Below are positions 26,502 to 34,297 of a stretch of 34,765 nucleotides of DNA, piece after piece. Numbering within the stretch: position 1 is the first letter of the stretch; every line of letters starts with the position of its first letter. The stretch covers positions 1-34,765 of the forward strand of contig JALWYX010000074.1 of NCBI GenBank assembly GCA_027078415.1, read 5' to 3'. The position numbers were made by a program, and so were the translations under genes. The notes below the pieces were generated by a model. The model worked only from the letters and a program-made list of their open reading frames with translations, made no database searches and was not told the origin of the DNA. This DNA is from Thermoanaerobaculia bacterium. GTDB lineage: Bacteria > Acidobacteriota > Thermoanaerobaculia > JALWYX01.

Positions 26502-27448
26502 TTGACAAATGTAAGATTTGTATTTTCTATCTTTTCTCTATTACAATAGGCGGTTAAGGTGTTTTTTATAAGAGAAACAACAGTTAAAGGGCCAACCCCT
26601 CCAGGTACAGGAGTGATAGCAGAGACTTTATCTAAAAGGTCGTAAAACTTACAGTCACCTACCAATATACTTCCTTTTTCGTTAAATTTTTGTAGCTTAT
26701 CTACATCTCCATCTGCAACTTCAAAAGCAAGCTCTCTATCCTCGATTCTGTGAATACCAACGTCTATAACAACAGCGCCTTCTTTAACGTGTTCGCTCGA
26801 TATAAAACCAGGTTTACCAACTGCTACAACTAGTATATCCGCTTTGCGGGTGATAGACGACAGATTTACCGTTCTTGAGTGACACACAGTAACAGTTGCA
26901 TTTTCCTTCAACATAAGTGCAGCCATAGGTTTACCTACTATATTACTCCTACCTACTATTACCACGTGTCTACCTTCTATAGGAATATCGTAGTAATACA
27001 GTAGATCTATTATCCCAGAAGGAGTAGCGGGCACTAAGGAAAAGTTACCCAACCACAACCTACCTATGTTATAAGGATGAAATCCATCTACATCTTTAGC
27101 AGGATATATACTTTCTATAACATTGTTACTATCTATATGGGAAGGTAATGGTAATTGAACTATAAAACCGTCTATAGTATCGTCTTGGTTAAGATAATAT
27201 ATTTCTCTGATAAGCTCCTCTTGGCTTACATTATTGGGTAAACGGATAATCTTACTCTCCATTCCAACCTCTCTGGCTAAAGATGCTTTCTTATTTACAT
27301 AGATAGAAGAAGAAACAACATCTCCAACCAGGACAGCTGCCAAGCAAGGGGCCCGTTTACCTTGAGCACGTATCGCTATAACCTTACTTTTAATCTTATC
27401 CTTTATTTTCTCCACCACAGGTTTAGAATAAAGAATTCTGGTCTTCAT
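26495..27448 (-). CDS. folD: Bifunctional methylenetetrahydrofolate dehydrogenase/cyclohydrolase FolD
   Basis: FolD interconverts 5,10-methylene-, methenyl- and 10-formyl-tetrahydrofolate for one-carbon metabolism. I start at ATG 27448, preceded by GAGGGTGA, giving 317 residues beginning MKTRILYSKPVVEKIK; the frame opens 23 codons further upstream but those residues do not fit the family. The catalytic YVNKK (Tyr and Lys), DGFIVQLPLPSHI, the NADP-site VVIVGRSNIVGKP and the PVPGGVGPLT signature are present. The C-terminus runs somewhat past the usual end and overlaps coaE by 7 bp. Confidence 0.95.
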   Translation of the reverse strand: MKTRILYSKPVVEKIKDKIKSKVIAIRAQGKRAPCLAAVLVGDVVSSSIYVNKKASLAREVGMESKIIRLPNNVSQEELIREIYYLNQDDTIDGFIVQLPLPSHIDSNNVIESIYPAKDVDGFHPYNIGRLWLGNFSLVPATPSGIIDLLYYYDIPIEGRHVVIVGRSNIVGKPMAALMLKENATVTVCHSRTVNLSSITRKADILVVAVGKPGFISSEHVKEGAVVIDVGIHRIEDRELAFEVADGDVDKLQKFNEKGSILVGDCKFYDLLDKVSAITPVPGGVGPLTVVSLIKNTLTAYCNREKIENTNLTFVNC

Positions 27449-27697
27449 AATACGGTCACCCTCTATTTCACGACATGTTTTAAGCATTCTATCACTTCTG
27501 TAAATAGTTTCAATCACTTAAACAAAGTTCTACTTTTTTGAAATAACTTTTACAACACGCTAGGGGAAACACTAGTAAAAGCCATTAAATAATTTTTATC
27601 CTTCAACTTTTTTAAGTAATTTTGATGCCAGATAGGTGCAAGGTAGTAATTAATTAAATTAATATAAACAAAAAACCAAGAGACTCTATTAATATAG

Positions 27698-27826
27698 AGA
27701 ACTACGGTTTTAGCTGAAGCTTACTCCTATAGTAAAGTATATCCAATGAGGTTTCAGATAAATTCCAATTATGGAGTGGTTAGAGGATTAATTTTTGCTC
27801 AGCCAATTTCTATAAAATTAGAAGAT
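27698..27826 (+). pseudogene. Short relic of a CzcA-type RND pump gene
   Basis: Bases 27779-27826 translate to VRGLIFAQPISIKLED, matching VAGLIFTQPIAMRIEE of the RND gene at 546-593 of this window. By my count 34 of 48 nucleotides agree without gaps. Upstream the same frame stays open to a stop at 27695 but resembles the pump only loosely; downstream it runs into the gdhA leader. The conserved QPI segment is a hallmark of this pump family, so the piece is best read as the last fragment of a second, deleted paralogue. Confidence 0.6.
27811..27816 (+). promoter_or_regulatory. TATAAA -10 box upstream of gdhA
   Basis: TATAAA lies 27 bases before the gdhA ATG and is followed by the ribosome-binding site AAGGGGGAAG. 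The box falls inside the RND-gene relic, in the codons for Ser-Ile-Lys. The -35 region is weak. Confidence 0.4.
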
Positions 27827-27843
27827 GAGGAAGGGGGAAGAAG

Positions 27844-29259
27844 ATGAATAAAAAACGTAGTTTTTATAAACAGGTTACAGACAATTTTCTAAAAGCTGTA
27901 TCTTTTGCCGATTTTCCTAAAGATCTTACCAATCTTATATGTGAGTGTGATTCTGTTTACAGATTTTCTTTTCCTCTAAGAAGAGACGATGGTTCTATAG
28001 AAGTTATCCATGCTTGGCGTGCAGAACATAGTCATCACAAGTTACCTACCAAAGGTGGAATACGATACAGTATGAACGTAGATGAAGATGAGATAAAAGC
28101 TTTAGCCTTTCTAATGACCTTCAAGTGCGCCGTAGTGGATGTTCCCTTTGGGGGAGCTAAAGGGGGTGTAAAAATATCTCCTTACAAATACTCCGAAGCA
28201 GAGTTGGAACGTGTTACACGTAGATACACATTTGAGCTTTACAGGAAAAACTTTATAGGTCCTGGCTTAGATGTTCCTGCACCCGATTTTGGTACTGGTG
28301 AACGTGAAATGGCGTGGATAGCAGACACATATATAAGCTTATCTCAGGAAGATATAAACGGTCTCGGATGTGTTACAGGAAAACCGGTAGGTCAAGGAGG
28401 AATCAGAGGAAGAAAAGAAGCTACAGGACTAGGTGTGTTTTTCGGTATCCGGGAAGCGTGTGAACATGTAGAAGATATGAAAAAACTAGGATTATCACCA
28501 GGGATCAAAGACAAAACAGTAGCAATTCAAGGATTAGGAAAGGTAGGGTATTGGAGTGCTAAATTCCTCCAAGATGCAGGAGCTGTCATTGTTTCTATAG
28601 CAGAGTATGAAGGAGCTATATACAACCCTGACGGTTTGGACGTAGATGAAGTGTTTAAACACAGAAAAGAGTCTGGCTCCATACTAAACTTTCCTAAAGC
28701 AAAAAATCTGGAGAATAGAGAAAAAGTTTTGGAAGTGCAATGCGATATACTAATCCCCGCTGCTTTAGAAAACCAGATAACTTCTGAAAACGTACACAAA
28801 ATAAAAGCTAAGATAATAGCAGAAGCTGCAAACGGTCCTGTTACTTCAAAGGCAAACGACTTTCTAACTAAAAAAGGAGTACTAATTATACCAGACAACT
28901 ATCTAAATGCTGGGGGAGTGACAGTCTCTTATTTCGAATGGTTAAAAAATATATATCACGTAAGGTTTGGCAGAATGGAGAAAAGATTTGAAGAACGAAC
29001 TTCTTCAAAACTCCTATACGCCATAGAAAAAGCTACAGGCAAAAAATTTGGAAAATTAGAAAAGGAAGGAATAATAGAAGGGCCTTCGGAACGGCAGCTC
29101 GTTTACTCCGGATTGGAAGAGACTATGGTACAAGCTTATAGGGAAATAAGAAACGTCCAAGAGCGATATAACGATAAAATAGACCTACGTTCAGCAGCTT
29201 TCATCCTGGCACTCGAAAAAATAATAAATTCCTACAAATACTTGGGTATATTTCCATAA
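27844..29259 (+). CDS. gdhA: Glutamate dehydrogenase
   Basis: It interconverts glutamate and 2-oxoglutarate plus ammonia. The 471 residues show HHKLPTKGGIRYS and LAFLMTFKCAVVDVPFGGAKGG with the catalytic Lys residues, the catalytic Asp in DVPAPDFGTGEREM, and the dinucleotide fold AIQGLGKVGYWSAKFL (about 228-243). AAANGPVT and IPDNYLNAGGVTVSYFEW complete the family pattern. At 471 residues it is longer than the usual 410-430-residue hexameric NAD-type enzymes, mainly through a C-terminal insert. It is monocistronic with a strong ribosome-binding site. Cofactor preference cannot be settled from sequence alone. Confidence 0.94.
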   Translation: MNKKRSFYKQVTDNFLKAVSFADFPKDLTNLICECDSVYRFSFPLRRDDGSIEVIHAWRAEHSHHKLPTKGGIRYSMNVDEDEIKALAFLMTFKCAVVDVPFGGAKGGVKISPYKYSEAELERVTRRYTFELYRKNFIGPGLDVPAPDFGTGEREMAWIADTYISLSQEDINGLGCVTGKPVGQGGIRGRKEATGLGVFFGIREACEHVEDMKKLGLSPGIKDKTVAIQGLGKVGYWSAKFLQDAGAVIVSIAEYEGAIYNPDGLDVDEVFKHRKESGSILNFPKAKNLENREKVLEVQCDILIPAALENQITSENVHKIKAKIIAEAANGPVTSKANDFLTKKGVLIIPDNYLNAGGVTVSYFEWLKNIYHVRFGRMEKRFEERTSSKLLYAIEKATGKKFGKLEKEGIIEGPSERQLVYSGLEETMVQAYREIRNVQERYNDKIDLRSAAFILALEKIINSYKYLGIFP

Positions 29260-29718
29260 TCACCTATTCGTACAGATAAATTAACAAATTCCAAACTTTG
29301 AAAAATAAACTATACCAAAAATCTGCTATCTACAACTACTTAGTAAACGCTCTTTAAATTATCCGAATATTACATATTGCAAATCTGTTATAGAACGTTA
29401 ACTTATACCTACGCAAACAACTTTCTATTAAGATACTTTAAACACTTTTAAATCTATAAAACAGTTCCTAAAAATCTCGCAATTTTTTCTGTAGTTTTAG
29501 TAAATCTCTACCATTTACTATTTAGAAACAAAGTGGATATCCATTAAAACCTCTTACAGTATCATTGAGAATTTAACTTACCAATCTTACGAAATACTAT
29601 AGATACCTTATATCGCCCCACAATTAGAGCATAATCCATTAACATTTTTTTAAAACTCTTATAAAAAACACTCTACCCTATCATTATTGTTCACCATAAC
29701 CTCGTACTACTACAAAAA

Positions 29719-29724
29719 TATAAT
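29719..29724 (+). promoter_or_regulatory. TATAAT -10 box before the structured block
   Basis: A perfect TATAAT about 22 bases upstream of the outer helix of the candidate RNA. No good -35 is present, so this is supportive rather than decisive. Confidence 0.35.
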
Positions 29725-29745
29725 CCGATATAACACAGGTGCCAC

Positions 29746-29892
29746 CTTAAAGTATAGAGAATTGTCTCCCCTCCTTCCCTGCTCAAAACAAAGCAGGGTC
29801 GCTAACCTTTTCACTGCCACAATATTTTGTTTCAGATGTGGAAAAGTCTGAGGAAAAACGGCTATAAAAATTTATCAACTTCTCTTTTTAAG
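29746..29892 (+). ncRNA. Candidate structured non-coding RNA, about 147 nt
   Basis: The ends pair: CTTAAA (29746-29751) with TTTAAG (29887-29892), and AGAGAA (29756-29761) with TTCTCT (29880-29885). Inside, CCTC (29770-29773) can pair with GAGG (29850-29853) and enclose two arms: CCCTGCT/AGCAGGG (29777-29783 with 29792-29798) and CTTTT...CCACA/TGTGGAAAAG (29807-29821 with 29837-29846, with a five-base bulge). The block is richer in GC than its surroundings. No known class is recognised; RNase P, SRP RNA and T-box signatures do not fit. Strand is inferred from the TATAAT at 29719. The fold was drawn by eye. Confidence 0.4.
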
Positions 29893-30284
29893 CAGAGTTA
29901 CATCTTAATGCACACGTACATATGCAAATCAAGAAAATCCCCTTGTAATCAGCATATTAGTAAAAAAGAAATCTTATACCGAAACTAGCAGAGTACAATT
30001 TTTTGCAATATTTTTGAAAAAGATTTCCACATTCTAGAAAGTCCCTCGTTATGGCTGGAGTATTACATAAAAAGTGTAAAGAGAAAGTATAGTACCTATT
30101 CTGTCCAATATACCTCGTATACGTAACAAAGTAAAATCTTCATAGGTGTTACTAAAAAGTACACATAAAAACTGTACAATGCCTTAGCAAGAAGTTTATT
30201 TAATACAAATCGACATTACCACCAGATACGTTTCAGATTTAACTAACAAGCCGTATGAATATGGCCTTTTAGCAAAATAGGGTA

Positions 30285-31055
30285 TTAATTTTTTTCGAGA
30301 ATATCCAATATCTCCTTTACAGAAGAGATAACATAAGGTGGGGTTATTGAAACCACGTTCCTTTGGAATTTATACTTACCAGTCTCAACCGCTATCGCTT
30401 CTATACCAGTATCTAGGGCGCCTTTTACATCGCTCTCTAGATCATCTCCTACCATAACGATATCCTCTTTTTCTACTCCCAATTTTTTAGCAGCTAGCGT
30501 GTAAAAGAAGTTACTCGGTTTCCCAACAACAGTAGCTTTTTTCCCGCTCGCGTATTCAAGTGCAACTACAAAAGGTCCTAAATCTAAAGTTGGGCCACTA
30601 GATGTTTTCCAGAATCTGTTTTTATGAGTAGCAACAAATATAGGGCTATGTTTCAACAATACATTAAACGTTTCATTTAAAATATCAAAATTCCAACTAT
30701 TTCCAATGTCTCCTACAACTAGAGCTTCGGGAGTGGAAGAAAATAAAAAACCTTCAAATTCCCTCAAACTATCATTTGTAAGAACCGCTTTGACTCTGGT
30801 TACAGATCTAGTTTGCAAGAAAATTTTAGCAGCTGTAAGAGCGGTGAAAATCTCTGAAGAGTTTATTCTAAAACCCAGTTTTCTTAGATTATATGCAACT
30901 GTGAAACTACTTTTTCTGCTAGTATTTGTTACTATAAGAAAAGGTATATTCATAGCTCTTAGCTTTTCTAAAAGCTCCAAGGCTCCCTCGACAGGTCTGT
31001 CCCTATCTACGATAGTTCCATCTAGATCGAAAAGAAAAGCTTTGGGAATTTTCAT
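30285..31055 (-). CDS. HAD-superfamily subclass IIA phosphatase
   Basis: A 256-residue phosphatase with the four HAD motifs: FLFDLDGTIVD (nucleophile and acid Asp, about 8-18), VTNTSRKS, the Lys in VVGKPSNFF, and MVGDDLESDVKGA (acidic pair). The C2-type cap between motifs II and III places it in class IIA with NagD, LHPP/HDHD2 and phosphoglycolate phosphatases; the substrate is probably a small phosphomonoester but is not identifiable. The ATG is preceded by a strong AGGAGG. It is transcribed divergently from the radical SAM gene, with only 38 bp between starts. Confidence 0.88.
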   Translation of the reverse strand: MKIPKAFLFDLDGTIVDRDRPVEGALELLEKLRAMNIPFLIVTNTSRKSSFTVAYNLRKLGFRINSSEIFTALTAAKIFLQTRSVTRVKAVLTNDSLREFEGFLFSSTPEALVVGDIGNSWNFDILNETFNVLLKHSPIFVATHKNRFWKTSSGPTLDLGPFVVALEYASGKKATVVGKPSNFFYTLAAKKLGVEKEDIVMVGDDLESDVKGALDTGIEAIAVETGKYKFQRNVVSITPPYVISSVKEILDILEKN

Positions 31056-31075
31056 ACGCTCCTCCTACGTTATTC

Positions 31076-31081
31076 TATAAT
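31076..31081 (+). promoter_or_regulatory. TATAAT box of the amrS gene
   Basis: A perfect TATAAT ending 12 bases before ATG 31094, in the 38-bp divergent gap. A -35 for it would overlap the start of the HAD gene. GGAGAG follows immediately and would be lost from the mRNA if transcription starts at the usual distance. Confidence 0.4.
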
Positions 31082-31093
31082 GGAGAGTGTAAA

Positions 31094-32212
31094 ATGGGAG
31101 ATATAGGAATTAACAATTTATCTTCTGTTTATCCTACTAAATATTGGCGCAAACTTCCAGACGGTAGAGTTGAATGCACCTTATGTCCTCGCTTTTGTCG
31201 TATGCGCGAAGGGCAGAGGGGTATGTGTTTTGTAAGAGGAGTGTTAGATGAGAAAGTTGTACTTACAACTTACGGTAGATCTTCGGGATTTTGTATAGAT
31301 CCTATTGAAAAAAAACCTTTAAACCACTTCTACCCGGGAACTGCAGTGTTATCTTTCGGAACGGCTGGGTGTAATTTGGCTTGCCGTTTCTGCCAAAACT
31401 GGGATATAAGTAAATCCAGAGAGTGGGATAAGTTGCAGGAGGAAGCATCACCTGAACTTATAGCTCAAATTGCTCACAGTACAGGGTGTAGAAGCGTTGC
31501 GTTTACATACAACGACCCTGTTATATTCATGGAATATGCAATTGATGTAGCTAAAGAGTGTCACAAATTTAATATTAAAACTGTAGCTGTAACTGCAGGA
31601 GAGATAAATGAAGAGCCAAGGAAAGAATTTTTCAGCCACATAGACGCTGCGAACGTAGATCTTAAAGGATTTACAGAGAGGTTTTATCGCAAAGTATGTG
31701 GTGGTCACTTACAACCGGTTTTAGATACCTTAAAATACTTGGTAAATGAAACGGATGTATGGGTAGAGATAACAACTCTACTTATACCAGGCCACAACGA
31801 CTCAGACGATGAGATAGATGCTATGACTAAGTGGATCTACGAAAATCTTGGACCAGATATACCACACCATTTTACTGCTTTCCATCCCGACTACAAAATG
31901 TTAGATGTTCCTCATACTCCACCAGAGACTTTAACCCGTGCACGTAAAATAGCCATGAAAAACGGACTACACTTTGTCTATACTGGCAACGTCCACGATC
32001 CAAGAGGTGGAAGCACATGGTGTCCTAACTGTGGAGAACTCCTTATAGGAAGAGATTGGTACACGATCTTTGCGTGGAACCTAAAAAATGGCAGATGTAA
32101 ATGCGGATACAAATTACCTGGTCATTTTGAAAAAAATCCAGGTAGTTGGGGGGCAAGAAGAGCACCACTGTCGCCAAAAATGTTCAAAAAGCATCTAAAA
32201 ACTTTCCTTTAA
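31094..32212 (+). CDS. amrS: AmmeMemoRadiSam-system radical SAM enzyme AmrS
   Basis: A 372-residue radical SAM protein. An N-terminal Cys-rich segment (CTLCPRFCRMREGQRGMC, about residues 29-46) precedes the [4Fe-4S] motif CNLACRFCQNW (CxxxCxxC, about 94-104). AFTYNDPVIFMEYA, AANVDLKGF, EITTLLIPGHNDS and HFTAFHPDYKM follow. A C-terminal zinc-like cluster (CPNCGELL, then CKCG) is typical of the family. The AmmeMemoRadiSam system normally joins this enzyme with Memo and AMMECR1 proteins, possibly in RNA or protein modification; neither partner is in the window. The reaction is unknown. Confidence 0.9.
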   Translation: MGDIGINNLSSVYPTKYWRKLPDGRVECTLCPRFCRMREGQRGMCFVRGVLDEKVVLTTYGRSSGFCIDPIEKKPLNHFYPGTAVLSFGTAGCNLACRFCQNWDISKSREWDKLQEEASPELIAQIAHSTGCRSVAFTYNDPVIFMEYAIDVAKECHKFNIKTVAVTAGEINEEPRKEFFSHIDAANVDLKGFTERFYRKVCGGHLQPVLDTLKYLVNETDVWVEITTLLIPGHNDSDDEIDAMTKWIYENLGPDIPHHFTAFHPDYKMLDVPHTPPETLTRARKIAMKNGLHFVYTGNVHDPRGGSTWCPNCGELLIGRDWYTIFAWNLKNGRCKCGYKLPGHFEKNPGSWGARRAPLSPKMFKKHLKTFL

Positions 32213-32475
32213 TACAAAAAATTCCCACCCTTTAAAGAGAAAAATGCTAGAGGAGCAAGAGCGAACCTACACATTGCAAAAAAATGCCATTTTAAAACAC
32301 CTTCTACACACACTTACTTTACCTTCCCTAAAAGGCAATAGAAACGGTTAGAAGATCTCAATTTTATCCAACGCAAACGGTGTATTAGCAACAAAAAGTT
32401 ACTTTAAATATATACCGTACTCCTTACTCCATTTACACTGTAACCGTCTATTTTTTATTGAATTGACGTTAAGAA

Positions 32476-32790
32476 TTACTCTATAGCAGTTATTTTAACG
32501 CGCAGATACCTTTGTCTGTGACCTTGTTTCTTTTTATAACCTTTTCTCCTTTTCTTTTTAAACACTATAACCTTTCTATCTTTAACCTCTGCTAAAACCT
32601 CTCCTACTACCCTAGAGTTAGCTACATAAGGTGTTCCTATAGTACTTCCACCTTCTCCTCTTATAAGAAGCACTTTATCAAATACAACTTTCTTAACCTT
32701 TTTTCCTTCAACTGGTCTAAGCTCTACATCTATTATATCGCCTCTCCTAACCAAGTACTGTTTGCTCCCACTCTCTATAACGGCATACAT
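32476..32790 (-). CDS. rplU: 50S ribosomal protein L21
   Basis: The 104-residue protein has the L21 start MYAVIESGSKQYLVRRGD, the IGTPYV segment and the C-terminal KKKRRKGYKKKQGHRQRYL. It binds 23S rRNA in the large subunit. It is monocistronic here, with its own promoter and a GAGAGGT ribosome-binding site. In most bacteria it precedes rpmA directly; here the two are about 13 kb apart. The gene is convergent with amrS, and the 263 bp between them show no terminator. Confidence 0.97.
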   Translation of the reverse strand: MYAVIESGSKQYLVRRGDIIDVELRPVEGKKVKKVVFDKVLLIRGEGGSTIGTPYVANSRVVGEVLAEVKDRKVIVFKKKRRKGYKKKQGHRQRYLRVKITAIE

Positions 32791-32830
32791 CTCTTTACCT
32801 CTCTCTATAAGATTTTCAAGGTGTAACCTT

Positions 32831-32859
32831 ATTATACAAGAACTATTTTCTTTTATAAA
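32831..32859 (-). promoter_or_regulatory. rplU promoter
   Basis: On the minus strand TTTATA (32854-32859), a 17-bp spacer, then TATAAT (32831-32836), 40 bases before the rplU ATG. Good match to the housekeeping consensus. Confidence 0.6.
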
Positions 32860-33066
32860 CTAAGTTACCTCGAAAAATCTGGAAGTAAATAGATACTAAT
32901 AATCTGTTTACAATTGTAAAAGATATCTAACAAGTAGTTTAAACTAATAAAATTCAGGTTACTCCAAAAATATCCATTTTTTAACTTACCAACTCAAATA
33001 AAAGTTCCACTACTGCAGATCCTCCTGATTAGTGTATTTTCTCTTATACAAACAAACTTTTCCTCA

Positions 33067-33095
33067 TTGAGATTATCGAAAAACAAATATATAAT
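33067..33095 (+). promoter_or_regulatory. Strong promoter of the peptidoglycan-binding protein gene
   Basis: TTGAGA (33067-33072), a 17-bp spacer, and TATAAT (33090-33095): the best housekeeping-type promoter in the window. The ATG is 26 bases downstream, after AGGAGAAAAGGAG. Confidence 0.7.
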
Positions 33096-33121
33096 GGAAA
33101 TCAGGAGAAAAGGAGTAATAG

Positions 33122-34297
33122 ATGGGTATTCATAGGGTTTCAGGATCTCGTGTGAGAGGTAATACACCTTCAGATAGCAAATCCGAGGATATTGCACAAG
33201 CTCAGCGAATCCTTCGAGAGCTTGGGTATGGAGAGTTAAGAGATACTGGAACAGTTGATCGTGCAACTAGAGAGGCTATTCGCCGGTTTCAGGAAGATAA
33301 TGGACTGCCTGCAAGCGGAGAGCTTACACGAGAAACAGTACAAGCCCTTCGCAATAGGTTAGCTAGACGCCGCTCATCTACACCTAGTGAAAACGTCCGG
33401 AGGAGTAGTACAGAAAGATCTGAGACTGAGCCTCAAAGCGGCGTTTCGCGTGATGCGTTTCGAGTTGATGCTGAAATACGTATGGTTCAAATTGGGTACG
33501 CTAGTGCGAACGTTCAGCTACAAGGTATATCTCCACTCAATAGACCGTACAGAAACCGTTCGCCTGTAAGTGATTCAACACCTGTTTTTCAAAACAACCG
33601 TCTAGATGCGAATCGTTTACTCCGTATCCTTAGTCAATATGATAGAAATAGACGTACAGTTGAGGATCCACGGCGATGTGGGGTTACAAGTATGCTCGCT
33701 GTTGTTATCAAACAAAAAGGTGTTGACGGTCTTCGTAAAGTTATAGAAGCGGTACGCAGTCGAATAGATGACGATCTTGCTTCAGATCCCCCAGAGAACA
33801 TTCAAAGGAGATTACGTCAATATTTGGGAGCTCTTGATCAACTGTTGAGAAGAATAGAATCGAAAACACTTACTTTCGGTGATCTAGGTAAACTTCAGGA
33901 AATTATGTACGAAGTTTACAAAAGCTCTGATGGACAAACAACCGGCATAAGCGGTGTTGGAATGTTGTTGATGGTCGAGGATTTTGAACTGCGAATACCG
34001 TCTTCTTTGCCTCGTCGACCTGAGGATCTTCGACCAGGAGAAATGTGGCCCGTTCTAATTCCCATATACGATCGTAGAGGAAATCTAGTAACAAGACATT
34101 GGATTATAATGGGTAAAGATGAAAACGGTCGACCTTTTTTCTACGATCCAATGCCAAATTCCGAAGGTCAGCAAATTTTTTACAAGTCCAATGACACAAA
34201 CGACCTCAGCAATCCTTATGCAAAGTATATACTGTACCTTCAAGAAAACCCCAATATGCCTCTTCCACTATCGTTCGATTCAGCCTTCGGACAATAA
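33122..34297 (+). CDS. Peptidoglycan-binding domain protein with possible papain-like cysteine peptidase domain
   Basis: A 391-residue protein in three parts. Residues about 22-76 form a PG_binding_1 three-helix domain (AQRILRELGYGELRDTGTVD, then AIRRFQEDNGLPASGELT). Residues about 77-185 are an Arg/Ser-rich, probably disordered linker. The C-terminal domain (about 186-391) has Cys in RRCGVTSMLAVVIKQKG and His in RHWIIMGKDENGRPFFYDP. This Cys, then His-strand-Asp order resembles C39/papain-like peptidases, but I cannot confirm the family. There is no signal peptide or lipobox, so export would need a specialised route. It uses CGN Arg codons more and ATA Ile codons less than neighbours, hinting at transfer. 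It could be a wall-acting toxin or effector. Confidence 0.7.
   Translation: MGIHRVSGSRVRGNTPSDSKSEDIAQAQRILRELGYGELRDTGTVDRATREAIRRFQEDNGLPASGELTRETVQALRNRLARRRSSTPSENVRRSSTERSETEPQSGVSRDAFRVDAEIRMVQIGYASANVQLQGISPLNRPYRNRSPVSDSTPVFQNNRLDANRLLRILSQYDRNRRTVEDPRRCGVTSMLAVVIKQKGVDGLRKVIEAVRSRIDDDLASDPPENIQRRLRQYLGALDQLLRRIESKTLTFGDLGKLQEIMYEVYKSSDGQTTGISGVGMLLMVEDFELRIPSSLPRRPEDLRPGEMWPVLIPIYDRRGNLVTRHWIIMGKDENGRPFFYDPMPNSEGQQIFYKSNDTNDLSNPYAKYILYLQENPNMPLPLSFDSAFGQ

Larger units (their letters stand above)
27449..27843. other. Divergent intergenic region, about 395 bp, between folD and gdhA
   Basis: Contains the folD leader, an AT-rich middle, a small inverted repeat CTCTAT-TAAT-ATAGAG at 27684-27699, a relic of an RND-pump gene (27698-27826), and the gdhA -10 box and ribosome-binding site at the right end. 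Confidence 0.6.
29260..30284. other. Gene-free region of about 1 kb
   Basis: It lies between the ends of gdhA and the HAD phosphatase gene, which converge. Apart from the structured block at 29746-29892 and a TATAAT at 29719, I see no coding frame, relic or terminator; most of it is low-complexity AT-rich sequence. Confidence 0.55.
32791..33121. other. Divergent intergenic region, 331 bp
   Basis: It separates rplU (leftward) from the peptidoglycan-binding gene (rightward). It contains one good promoter for each direction and nothing else that I can identify. Confidence 0.65.

Noticed and set aside
27449-27517. Longer FolD start at 27517
   Set aside because: The extra 23 residues do not match the family, and GAGGGTGA sits correctly before ATG 27448.
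29736-29752. T-box-like AAGGTGGCACC on the minus strand
   Set aside because: It resembles the T-box core only over about ten bases. There is no specifier stem, no terminator, and no synthetase or amino-acid gene downstream on that strand.
29837-29860. RNase P-like GAAAAGTCTGAGG
   Set aside because: It only loosely resembles the conserved GAGGAAAGTCC core. The block is far too short for RNase P RNA and lacks the other conserved regions.
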